A stretch of DNA of 22,163 bases. Source: an uncultured Acetatifactor sp. GTDB taxonomy: Bacteria; Bacillota; Clostridia; Lachnospirales; Lachnospiraceae. The notes beneath the pieces are model-generated. The model did no database searches and had not been told where the DNA came from. It saw only the letters and a program-made list of their open reading frames with translations. The position numbers were made by a program, and so were the translations under genes. The number at the start of each line of letters is the position of its first letter. Within the stretch, counting starts at the first letter, position 1. Below, piece after piece: positions 13,691-20,290 of this stretch. Location of the stretch: the NCBI GenBank assembly GCA_910584235.1, contig CAJTZD010000059.1, positions 1-22,163 of the forward strand, in the 5' to 3' direction.

Positions 13691-15100
13691 CTATTGCCGT
13701 GACTTTCCGCTTTTCTCCCGTGCCTCATGCCTGGCCGGAACGTCCAGCAGATAATCCACGTTAGCCTTGATGTTCTGCAGCTCTTTCATATCGGAGCGTG
13801 CCTGTTTATAGCCGGCATAGGCTTTCCGCTTCTGCTCCAGAAGGCCGGCATAATCCTCACGCAGAGCTTTCACAGAGGGCAGCTTTGTGATTCCCCGGCT
13901 GTCAAAATATTTCTTCGCTGCCTGGTGGATCAGGATGTCAGCCTCATGCTCCGCCCGGAACTTTTTACTGTAACCCGCTTTTCGATATTCCACATAGACG
14001 GCTCTTGTCTTGGCATAGCTCACGATCTGTTTCTGCAGCTCCCCGTTTTCGTTCATCCGTGATTCCAGTTCCTTGATCTGTGACGACAGCACATTAAATC
14101 TCTCCGTAGTCTCCGCCGCACTCGCCTGCAGTTCCCCATAGTCCATATCCCCATGCTCTTTCAGCCATATGACCGCCTGGGAGAGCTGTTTGATATTGAA
14201 CACCTTCGCCCACCGCTCATACCCAGGCCCTTTCCCCGCCCGGACTGCCGCCTCTATATCCACCAGTAACCCTACCCTGGAAGCCGGCTTCGGAAAAGAG
14301 GCATGGCGAGGTTTCACCGTCCTGGTTCCTGCGATCCGTTCCCGGATGGCCTGCTCGGTATAATCTCCTTTCAGCGTGTCACACCGGGTATACTTATCCT
14401 GCCCCGGCACACGGAAGCGCAGGTATTTTCTTTCCCGGTTGACCTCAACCCCTGCTGCCTCCAGCTTCTTTACAAATTCCTCAAAATCCTTTGGTTTTTC
14501 TGCCAGGGCTCCGTCCACCGCCATGCGTATCTGCTCCTGGAAGGAGGGCTGCTTTTTGTTCCCCAGCCACGTACCATAGTGCCCTCTGCTTGGCTTCGGA
14601 TTCTCCACCACGGACAGCCCATGCTCCAGGCACAGCTTGTCGTTCATGCGCCGGATGGCCCAGGTGGAACCCCAGAAGTTCCTAAACTTCCTCTGGCAGT
14701 CCAATGCCGTGGAATTGATGATGATGTGGTTATGGACATGGTGCTTGTCCACATGGGTGCAGACAATGAACGCATGGTTTCCCTTTGTCAGTTTCAGTGC
14801 AAGCTCCCGGCCAATCTCATTCGCTTCTTCCGGCGTGACCTCACCGGGCTTGAAGGCTTGCCGGAGGTGGTAGGCGATCACATCATCCGCGCCCCGGCTC
14901 CGGCCCGTCAGGCTGGCATACTGGCGCTTTGATAACGTAAACTCTGCATCCGCAGTCCGGGTATCACACTCATAGCCATAGATGAATCTTCCATAGTCGG
15001 TTTTCTCCGGATTCTCCACATAGTCAATAACGTCCGCTATGGCCGTGGAAACATCCCGCCCCTTCCCCACATGCAGAGGCATCAGCCGCGTGGTCGCCAT
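13691..15100 (-). CDS. MobP-family relaxase
   Basis: A 469-residue relaxase of the MobP/VirD2 type (Relaxase domain, about residues 1-250). It nicks the element at oriT and leads the transferred strand. Tyr27 in VIDYVENPEKT is the likely nucleophile, and THVDKHHVHNHIIIN carries the metal-binding histidines (His116, His121, His123) of the HxDKxHxHxH motif. The C-terminal half is charged and helical, with RHASFPKPASRVGLLVDI and long coiled-coil stretches, as in Tn1549/CTn-type relaxases. ATG at 15100 has AGGGGGTG upstream. It is the last gene of the GC-rich transfer cluster, after MobC and the accessory genes. The hairpin-rich segment after it is a candidate oriT. Confidence 0.95.
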   Translation of the reverse strand: MATTRLMPLHVGKGRDVSTAIADVIDYVENPEKTDYGRFIYGYECDTRTADAEFTLSKRQYASLTGRSRGADDVIAYHLRQAFKPGEVTPEEANEIGRELALKLTKGNHAFIVCTHVDKHHVHNHIIINSTALDCQRKFRNFWGSTWAIRRMNDKLCLEHGLSVVENPKPSRGHYGTWLGNKKQPSFQEQIRMAVDGALAEKPKDFEEFVKKLEAAGVEVNRERKYLRFRVPGQDKYTRCDTLKGDYTEQAIRERIAGTRTVKPRHASFPKPASRVGLLVDIEAAVRAGKGPGYERWAKVFNIKQLSQAVIWLKEHGDMDYGELQASAAETTERFNVLSSQIKELESRMNENGELQKQIVSYAKTRAVYVEYRKAGYSKKFRAEHEADILIHQAAKKYFDSRGITKLPSVKALREDYAGLLEQKRKAYAGYKQARSDMKELQNIKANVDYLLDVPARHEAREKSGKSRQ

Positions 15101-15131
15101 ACATCACACCCCCTTTATCCTTTTTTATGAA

Positions 15132-15641
15132 TCACCGCTCCTGCGCCTTCTTGGGCTTCGGCCTGTCCGTGTCGGCCTGCTGCCTGGCACTTTTATTCAA
15201 GTTTTCCCTCACGGACGGTCTCTTTCCCTGCTCCAGTGCGTATGCTTTCCTTGCCTGGGTAAGAAACAGATCCATGAGCCCGGTATTGCATTTGTCCACA
15301 ATAAAATACCGGTTCCTGTCACCGCCAAAGCCGTCCGGGGCAGGAGTGACCGGGACCGTTTTCGCCCATGCCCTGTTGCCGTGGGAAATGCGCCCGTCCT
15401 GCTCCTTCTGCTGCACCGTATTGGCAAGGACATAAAGCATCCGCTCATAGCCAAACTGCTCCAGCACCTGATCCACGCAGGCCGTATTCAGGCGGTTATC
15501 CCGGTAGTTGTCGGCAATGGCCTGCTCGATTGCCTCCTTGCAGGCAATATTCGCCTGGTAAGAAGCATGGTACCAGTCCAGTTCCCCATGCTCCTGTGCA
15601 TAGCTGCCTGTATGATGATAAAGTGGTGTCTGGTCTCTCAA
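15132..15641 (-). CDS. DUF3849-domain conjugative-element protein
   Basis: About 169 residues. The DUF3849-like core runs from PLYHHTGSYAQEHGELDWYHASYQANIACKEAI to NRYFIVDKCNTGLMDLF. The family is common in Firmicutes conjugative elements, with no established function. The C-terminus is a basic tail, GKRPSVRENLNK, ending AQER, like those of neighbouring proteins. The best start is a TTG at 15641 with GGAGGG 7 nt upstream; an ATG at 15656 lacks a ribosome site. A strong terminator lies just upstream (15692-15731), so the gene needs its own promoter or read-through. It lies 31 nt before the relaxase start and is probably co-transcribed with it. Confidence 0.75.
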   Translation of the reverse strand: MRDQTPLYHHTGSYAQEHGELDWYHASYQANIACKEAIEQAIADNYRDNRLNTACVDQVLEQFGYERMLYVLANTVQQKEQDGRISHGNRAWAKTVPVTPAPDGFGGDRNRYFIVDKCNTGLMDLFLTQARKAYALEQGKRPSVRENLNKSARQQADTDRPKPKKAQER

Positions 15642-15691
15642 ATCAAATCCCTCCATTTCATAATCAAAAAGGCCGTCCGGTTTTGACAGCC

Positions 15692-15731
15692 TCAAAAAGA
15701 AAAAGAACGGGGCACCTGCTTTCCGTGCCCC
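15692..15731 (-). terminator. Rho-independent terminator after the CD1845-like gene
   Basis: The minus strand forms GGGGCAC / GTGCCCC (plus-strand arms 15709-15715 and 15725-15731, 9-nt loop), followed by GTTCTTTTTCTTTTT. It lies 12 nt past the stop of the membrane protein gene and separates it from the DUF3849-relaxase pair. Confidence 0.8.
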
Positions 15732-15742
15732 GCCCATACTGT

Positions 15743-16033
15743 TTATCCAAATACAAAATCCTTTAATGCGCTGTTCACGCCGCCAACCATTCCCACCAGC
15801 CAGGCTGCCGCCATTGGCAGACCATATGGGCTGATAAGAAATGCGAGTGCCAGCCAGGACAGCCCCGGCCAGAAACCGGCAGCGAAGAACAGCGCCAGCG
15901 CCGCCAGAAATACTATCCCTGAAAGAATCCCCAGCACAGCGCCGGAGGCAATTACCAGGAACCTGCACACCAGATAAAGAACCCCCGTAACCAGCACAAA
16001 GGGAAATGCCAAAAGTTTAAATATCAGACGCAT
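15743..16033 (-). CDS. CD1845-like small membrane protein
   Basis: A 96-residue very hydrophobic protein with about three transmembrane segments (roughly residues 8-30, 33-55 and 58-85), starting MRLIFKLLAFPFVLVTGVLYLV and ending GGVNSALKDFVFG. It resembles the CD1845 family of small membrane proteins carried by Tn1549/CTn elements; its role in transfer is not established. The start at 16033 has AAGGAGG about 8 nt upstream; a longer reading from 16276 overlaps the MobC gene and has no ribosome site. A terminator follows immediately, so this gene ends the MobC-side transcript. Confidence 0.8.
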   Translation of the reverse strand: MRLIFKLLAFPFVLVTGVLYLVCRFLVIASGAVLGILSGIVFLAALALFFAAGFWPGLSWLALAFLISPYGLPMAAAWLVGMVGGVNSALKDFVFG

Positions 16034-16166
16034 ACGCCCGCCTCCTTTTCTCCTGCCCCGTCCACCGTTTAAAGACTTCCGGGTATGCTGTTTTTCAGGG
16101 CATGGTCTGCCCCTCGGTTTCATTCTACCGTGCCGGTTCCCGGAAAGCAACGGCATTGAAGCCCGT

Positions 16167-16505
16167 TCATGGAATGTTAGCAAATCCCCGGAGCAGCTTC
16201 TCCATCCCGTCCCAAAGGCCGTCCAGGCGGCCGCGCAGATCCTCCACATCAGCGGCGTAAATACTCCCGGTCTCATTGGCCCGCCTTGCGTACTGGTTCA
16301 GATTGTTGGAGCAGATACGCAGGATCCGCACCAGCTCCTGCACCTCACTCATGTCCAGATGGATGATGTAGCCGTCCACCGCCATCTTGCGCAGATAGGC
16401 CGACAGGTTGGCGACGCCGATCTGCTCCATGCGCTCCTGGATGGCCGCTGCCTCCTGCTCCGACACATAGAAGTGGAACTGGACGCTGCGGCCTTCTTTC
16501 TTCAC
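16167..16505 (-). CDS. mobC: MobC-like relaxosome accessory protein
   Basis: A 112-residue MobC-type protein. An N-terminal ribbon-helix-helix-like segment (SVQFHFYVSEQEAAAIQERMEQIGVANLSAYLRKMAVDGY) is followed by the family hallmark LVRILRICSNNLNQYARRANETGSIY and a C-terminal helix. MobC proteins bind near oriT and help the relaxase open the nick region. GTG at 16505 overlaps the preceding gene's stop (GTGA, 16502-16505); AGGA within that gene's last codons serves as the ribosome site, so translation is coupled. It sits in the same GC-rich cluster as the MobP relaxase, which it presumably assists. Confidence 0.85.
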   Translation of the reverse strand: MKKEGRSVQFHFYVSEQEAAAIQERMEQIGVANLSAYLRKMAVDGYIIHLDMSEVQELVRILRICSNNLNQYARRANETGSIYAADVEDLRGRLDGLWDGMEKLLRGFANIP

Positions 16506-17200
16506 CGTTCCTGCACGCCTTTATGGGGCGTGCCCTTATCCGGTTTCGTCATGGTGTCCTTTGCCGCCTTCATCCGGCCGCGCATGGTGCCTTTCTGCAG
16601 CTTTGCGATATAGTTTTCCATATCGCCGGCCCTGGCATGATAAGAGCGCTTGAACCTTTCCCGCTCCAGGATTACCGAAAGCTCCCGGCCGTTTTCCGGC
16701 TCATAAAGGATGGACTTTGTTTTCCCGTGTATGGAAGCAAGCCCACTGATAAGCTGCTTATGGTTCCCAAAGGGAACGGAAACCACCGCACCATCCCCGA
16801 AAACGGCCGTCACTTTTTCGATGGGGCAGGTCAGCAGCTTCACCCGTTCCACGTGGGCGCCATAGTCCAGAGGGTAAATATCCCCCGTCACTTTCCCGTC
16901 CTGCACATCCTTCAAGACAAGCGCATAGGCCATGACCTTATCTTTCGTCTGCTCATGGTAGAACCGCCATACATTATTTTCATAGCTCTCCTGCAGGTAG
17001 ACCTCCCGCTCCCGCAGGGTATAAGTGCCGCATGGCCTGGACATCCAGAGAAGGCGCCGGTCCTCCGGGTTCCCCGACAGGGCCAGCTTAGGGATCAGCT
17101 CTTTGTCCAGATCGAAATCATCCTTGTAATGGTGGGTGTTCAGCTCCACGATCCGGTTCAGCGCATCCAAGATATCCACATCCTCAAACTTCATCCCCAT
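16502..17200 (-). CDS. Uncharacterised conjugative-element protein
   Basis: A 232-residue soluble protein starting MGMKFEDVDILDALNRIVELNTHHYKDDF. I recognise the general type from Firmicutes conjugative elements but no named domain. Notable parts are NVWRFYHEQTKDKVMAYALVLKDV, DIYPLDYGAHVERVKLLTCP and a basic C-terminal tail with KGTMRGRMKAAKDTMTKPDK ending VQER. It may be one of the polyvalent-protein-type accessory factors of these elements; this is inference. The ATG at 17200 follows the upstream stop by 3 nt, and GGGAG in the end of that gene acts as the ribosome site. It overlaps the MobC gene by 4 nt. Confidence 0.75.
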   Translation of the reverse strand: MGMKFEDVDILDALNRIVELNTHHYKDDFDLDKELIPKLALSGNPEDRRLLWMSRPCGTYTLREREVYLQESYENNVWRFYHEQTKDKVMAYALVLKDVQDGKVTGDIYPLDYGAHVERVKLLTCPIEKVTAVFGDGAVVSVPFGNHKQLISGLASIHGKTKSILYEPENGRELSVILERERFKRSYHARAGDMENYIAKLQKGTMRGRMKAAKDTMTKPDKGTPHKGVQER

Positions 17201-17203
17201 ATC

Positions 17204-18151
17204 TCACCGCTCCCTTTCCGGGGAAGGCGGTACATGCCCCCTCTCCCCATGCTCCGGGCGTTCCCCCTTCAACAGCTCCATCAGGGAAGGCTTCTCCCCT
17301 GCTGCCCCTGGCAGCGTCTCCGGGGCAAGCTCCCTTATTTCCTCCCAGGTCTGCCCGTCTGTCAGGTCCGGGCGTTCCGGCGGTTCGTTGTCAAGCCGCC
17401 CGTCCAGCATGTTATAGTTCCCGGTCTGCCCTTCCTCGTAAAGCTCTGCATTGTGCAGGTAATCCTCCGGTTCCTGGAAGGGCTGTCCTGCAAACCGAAG
17501 CTCCCTTTTGACCTCAAACTGCCTGAGGACGCCATGCTGCAGCCGGGCAAATTCCGCATACTGGTCCGCCACAAGGCCGCGCCCCAGCATTTCCTCCTGG
17601 GTATGGGCCCATCCCTCCCCATAGAGGAAATAATACATGTCCGCCCTGTCCGTAACAAAACAAAGGGAGCCGTCGCTGTCATCATAATAGGCCGGCTGGT
17701 CCCCCTCAAAGTGATAACGTTCCTCTCTCCCAAGATATACCCGGTTGTCCGCGCCCAGCATGGCCACCATCCCGGCATAGTTGCTGTGGACCGCGGAGCG
17801 GATCTCCACCATCTGGTCCGGCTCCGCCACAAGCTGCCTGCCTGGGATCTCGTTCAGCTTCTCGGCCGCCTCATTCCGGGGCGCTGCCTGGGACGGGGCG
17901 CGTGCGTCCAGTTGCTGCTGTGCCTGCGCCGCCGTCTTTCGGACCGCCCCCGGCTCCGGCTCCTTCTCCTGCGCATAGTAGTGGACATTGGCGGTAGTCT
18001 TTCTGTTCATTTCCGCCGCATAGTCCTGGGCCATTTTTTCGGTGTCAAATTCCAGCGGCCTCCCATCCTCCTTGCACCATGCCGCCGCATGGCCGAATAT
18101 GGAGGCTCCGCTGCGTACCGCCCATACGCCGTATATCTTTCCCTTTTCCAT
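17204..18151 (-). CDS. DUF4316-like conjugative-element protein
   Basis: A 315-residue soluble protein. The N-terminal part (1-65) has YGVWAVRSGASIFGHAAAWCKEDGRPLEFDTEKMAQDYAAEMNRKTTANVHYYAQE, a module recurring in Firmicutes conjugative-element accessory proteins. After a low-complexity Ala/Gln linker comes DNRVYLGREERYHFEGDQPAYYDDSDGSLCFVTDRADMYYFLYGEGW. The C-terminal part has PEDYLHNAELYEEGQTGNYNMLDGRLDN, like DUF4316. The function of this group is unknown; a role protecting incoming DNA has been suggested for such polyvalent proteins. It ends in a basic tail finishing ERER that also carries the next gene's ribosome site. The start has AAGGAGG upstream. It belongs to the same operon as its neighbours. 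Confidence 0.75.
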   Translation of the reverse strand: MEKGKIYGVWAVRSGASIFGHAAAWCKEDGRPLEFDTEKMAQDYAAEMNRKTTANVHYYAQEKEPEPGAVRKTAAQAQQQLDARAPSQAAPRNEAAEKLNEIPGRQLVAEPDQMVEIRSAVHSNYAGMVAMLGADNRVYLGREERYHFEGDQPAYYDDSDGSLCFVTDRADMYYFLYGEGWAHTQEEMLGRGLVADQYAEFARLQHGVLRQFEVKRELRFAGQPFQEPEDYLHNAELYEEGQTGNYNMLDGRLDNEPPERPDLTDGQTWEEIRELAPETLPGAAGEKPSLMELLKGERPEHGERGHVPPSPERER

Positions 18152-18162
18152 CCCGCCCCTCC

Positions 18163-18798
18163 TTACCGTTCCTGCTGCCTTGCCGGTTTCTGCTTTTCAG
18201 ATGGCTCCGCCGTCTTTGTCTCTTTCATCTGCCGCCGGACGGAGGGCCTGCGCTCCGGCTCGTCCACGGAAGTGATGTTCACATACTCGCCGATAATGTT
18301 CAGCGCCTCATGGTAGCTCCCGGAAGCAAATACCCGGTCCGTCATTTCCTTTGCCTGCCCCGCCATGCCATTCCTGCGAAGGGTACGGGAGGCAATGCCG
18401 ACCAGGTTAAAGACGTTCCCGTCCTGTCCGATCAGCGCACAGTCCGGCTTCTCCGGCTCCGGCGAAGGCTCCCCGATAAAGCCGCCCAGCCGGTTCGGCA
18501 CAAAATCGGAAAGCCAGGTGCCCCCGAAATCCTCATGGGTCTGTAACCGCCACATGGCAAGTTTCCCTATCTCCAGCTTTACATCCTCAAAGGGAAAGAG
18601 CAGACAGGTCAGCTCCCCGTACTGGAAAGTGGACACATCCCCGAACCGGGAGCCCTCCTTCAAGATCCCCGCCTCGGTGAACATCTCATTGATCCCGTCC
18701 ACCCATTCTTTCAGATCCCCGCCGCAGCCCTGCAAAATCAATCCCTCTTTTTCTTCCATGCGCCGAAGATCCTCTGTCGTGATTGTTGTGATACTCAT
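18163..18798 (-). CDS. Uncharacterised conjugative-element protein with PSVR tail
   Basis: A 211-residue soluble protein containing GLILQGCGGDLKEWVDGINEMFTEAGIL, LTCLLFPFEDVKLEIGKLAMWRLQTHEDFGGTWLSDFVPNRLGGF and DCALIGQDGNVFNLVGIASRTLRRNG, then GSYHEALNIIGEYVNITSVD. I recognise this as a widespread family of gut Firmicutes conjugative elements without an assigned function. The tail RRPSVRRQMKETKTAEP ending QQER resembles that of the next upstream protein. ATG at 18798 has GGAGG 8 nt upstream, partly supplied by the bases around the upstream stop codon. Co-transcribed with its neighbours. Confidence 0.75.
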   Translation of the reverse strand: MSITTITTEDLRRMEEKEGLILQGCGGDLKEWVDGINEMFTEAGILKEGSRFGDVSTFQYGELTCLLFPFEDVKLEIGKLAMWRLQTHEDFGGTWLSDFVPNRLGGFIGEPSPEPEKPDCALIGQDGNVFNLVGIASRTLRRNGMAGQAKEMTDRVFASGSYHEALNIIGEYVNITSVDEPERRPSVRRQMKETKTAEPSEKQKPARQQER

Positions 18799-18810
18799 AT
18801 GAACCGCCTC

Positions 18811-19341
18811 CTATCGTTCCTGTTGTTCTGTTTCTTTGTTCCTGTCCTTCCTGCCCTCCGGCTTCTGCTTTAGCCGCCCCCGGACGGAGGGCTTCTTCTC
18901 CGGCTCCTTTAATCCAGGCAGGATGGCACAAAAAGGCTGCTCCCACCGATCCCCGAAGCCCCGGATCACCGTGGAAGCCAGGCCCCCGTTCCGTGCAAAC
19001 ATTTCCAGCGTGTCAAAGGCCCTCTCAAACAAAGAGAGATTCCTTTCATCCACGCTGGGCGCAAAGTGGATCACCCCGTAGGGATAGTCCCCTCCGGTCC
19101 CGATCCATCCCCGTACAAAGCCGTCATAGTCTTTTGTGATCCCGGCATCGGCCAGCTCCTGCGCGTGGCTGGAATTAGCCATGCTTGTAACTGCATACTG
19201 GCGTCCCAGGACAAGCACCCCCGTTCCGGGATGGAACATAAAACGCCGGTTGTCAATCTGCTGCATGTCAATGGCCTGGGCCGCCGTATCAATCCGCATA
19301 ATCCCCGGCACGATTTCTGTCTTTTCCCTTTGGATCCGCAT
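18811..19341 (-). CDS. Uncharacterised conjugative-element protein with PSVR tail
   Basis: About 176 residues: EIVPGIMRIDTAAQAIDMQQIDNRRFMFHPGTGVLVLGRQYAVTSMANSSHAQELADAGITKDYDGFVRGWIGTGGDYPYGVIHFAP, then ERAFDTLEMFARNGG. A conserved accessory protein of Tn1549/CTn-like elements, with no known activity. The tail KKPSVRGRLKQKPEGRKDRNKETEQQER is strongly basic and shares PSVR with two other proteins here. The start is uncertain: ATG at 19341 directly follows GGGAGGG, while an in-frame TTG at 19350 is the alternative. A terminator-like hairpin lies about 35 nt before the start, so this gene may need its own promoter. Confidence 0.7.
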   Translation of the reverse strand: MRIQREKTEIVPGIMRIDTAAQAIDMQQIDNRRFMFHPGTGVLVLGRQYAVTSMANSSHAQELADAGITKDYDGFVRGWIGTGGDYPYGVIHFAPSVDERNLSLFERAFDTLEMFARNGGLASTVIRGFGDRWEQPFCAILPGLKEPEKKPSVRGRLKQKPEGRKDRNKETEQQER

Positions 19342-19375
19342 CCCTCCCAACTATGCCTGCATAACAAAAATAAAG

Positions 19376-19403
19376 ATAAAAAATAAGGCGCAAAAAACGC
19401 CTT
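19376..19403 (-). terminator. Rho-independent terminator after the Cys-rich protein gene
   Basis: The minus strand forms AAGGCG / CGCCTT around TTTTTTG (plus-strand arms 19385-19390 and 19398-19403), followed by ATTTTTTATC. It is inside the transfer cluster, about 110 nt past the stop of the 19516 gene and only 35 nt before the next gene's start, so it may act as an attenuator rather than a full stop. I see no gene in the rest of 19342-19515. Confidence 0.65.
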
Positions 19404-19515
19404 TTGTCCGCAGCTTCCCCCTGTTTCGCAAGGTAAGCGTATTCTTCCTTAGCCGCCCTGTGAACCGGGCCTTGAAACCCTTGAAAACGCTGCCTCTTTT
19501 CTGCTAAGCTGCGTA

Positions 19516-19887
19516 CTAATTCCCCCTTTCCAGACGCTCCCGCCGCTTGCGTTCCCGCTCGGATTTCCGCCTGGCATACGTCCGGCAGGCTGCGGAGCAA
19601 TATGCCTGGCTCGTGACCGGCAGGTAGGCTTTCCCACAGACCGGACATTTCTTCTGCCTCATGGAGCTGTCCTCCCCGGTCAGGGCGGACTCCAGCGCCG
19701 GGTCAGCCCCCAGCACCGCCTCCTGGAAATACCGGCACAGGGAACCCGTCCAGCACTTGTCCAGCATGTAGCAGGGACAGTCCAGCGGGATACACTGTTT
19801 CTCCCTGCCGCCATAGTTGGCACAGGATTCCGTCACCAGTTTCCGGATCTTTGCCCGCTCGGTGCGCGTAAGCTCCCGGATTCTCAT
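19516..19887 (-). CDS. Cys-rich VLP-domain protein of conjugative elements
   Basis: A 123-residue protein with MRIRELTRTERAKIRKLVTESCANYGGREKQCIPLDCPCYMLDKCWTGSLCRYF (Cys_rich_VLP type) followed by a small zinc-finger-like CPVCGKAYLPVTSQAYCSAACRTYARR. About a dozen cysteines suggest metal binding, probably to nucleic acid. The tail is strongly basic (RRKSERERKRRERLERGN). ATG at 19887 is preferred, with AGGG 5 to 6 nt upstream; an ATG at 19906 would overlap the previous gene. The family is carried by Firmicutes conjugative elements, with unknown function. Confidence 0.75.
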   Translation of the reverse strand: MRIRELTRTERAKIRKLVTESCANYGGREKQCIPLDCPCYMLDKCWTGSLCRYFQEAVLGADPALESALTGEDSSMRQKKCPVCGKAYLPVTSQAYCSAACRTYARRKSERERKRRERLERGN

Positions 19888-19897
19888 TTTTTCCCTG

Positions 19898-20290
19898 TCA
19901 CCTCCCATGCCCCGGCTCCTTTTTGACTGGCTGCCCAGATATGCCATTTCCAGACTGTACCGGTATTTCCTTTAATCCGGCAATCACAGATTCCTTCATG
20001 GTATCCTTAAAAAGCGGATCGTGATAGATAAACAGTTCATTCCTTCCCGGCACGTACATTCTCCCATTTTCTTCACAACGGAAAATATCACAGGATTTGT
20101 CCGTGGAGGCTGCATAAAATCCCTCATAATCATAGGGAATCTTCTGGCGCTCCTTGTAGGTGCATATCCCTAATTGCGGGTCAGTTTCCAGGCACCTTGA
20201 AATCGCAAAGAAATCCCCTTCGTTCCTGCGGAACCGGCGCAGAGGCGTAAAATGATAGCCGCCATATTCAAAAGACTGTCCTTCTCTCAT
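19898..20290 (-). CDS. Uncharacterised conjugative-element protein
   Basis: A 130-residue soluble protein with YGGYHFTPLRRFRRNEGDFFAISRCLETDPQLGIC, DYEGFYAASTDKSCDIFRCEENGRMYVPGRNELFIY. I recognise it as a recurring small protein encoded next to topoisomerase III in Firmicutes conjugative elements, with no named function. The start overlaps the topoisomerase stop by 4 nt (ATGA, 20287-20290), indicating translational coupling. Confidence 0.75.
   Translation of the reverse strand: MREGQSFEYGGYHFTPLRRFRRNEGDFFAISRCLETDPQLGICTYKERQKIPYDYEGFYAASTDKSCDIFRCEENGRMYVPGRNELFIYHDPLFKDTMKESVIAGLKEIPVQSGNGISGQPVKKEPGHGR

Noticed and set aside
13435..13728. 97-codon minus-strand frame after the relaxase
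   Set aside because: It runs through the hairpins and the putative promoter and overlaps the relaxase end; the sequence is low in protein character and better explained as non-coding control DNA.
16523..18316. Very long plus-strand open frame (597 codons) antisense to the transfer genes
   Set aside because: It mirrors three well-supported minus-strand genes in GC-rich DNA, has no ribosome site, and its translation is rich in Pro/Arg/His with no family resemblance. Stop codons are simply rare on the opposite strand here.
19289..19648. Minus-strand frame bridging the Cys-rich gene and the 18811 gene
   Set aside because: It overlaps both real genes in another phase and crosses a clear terminator.
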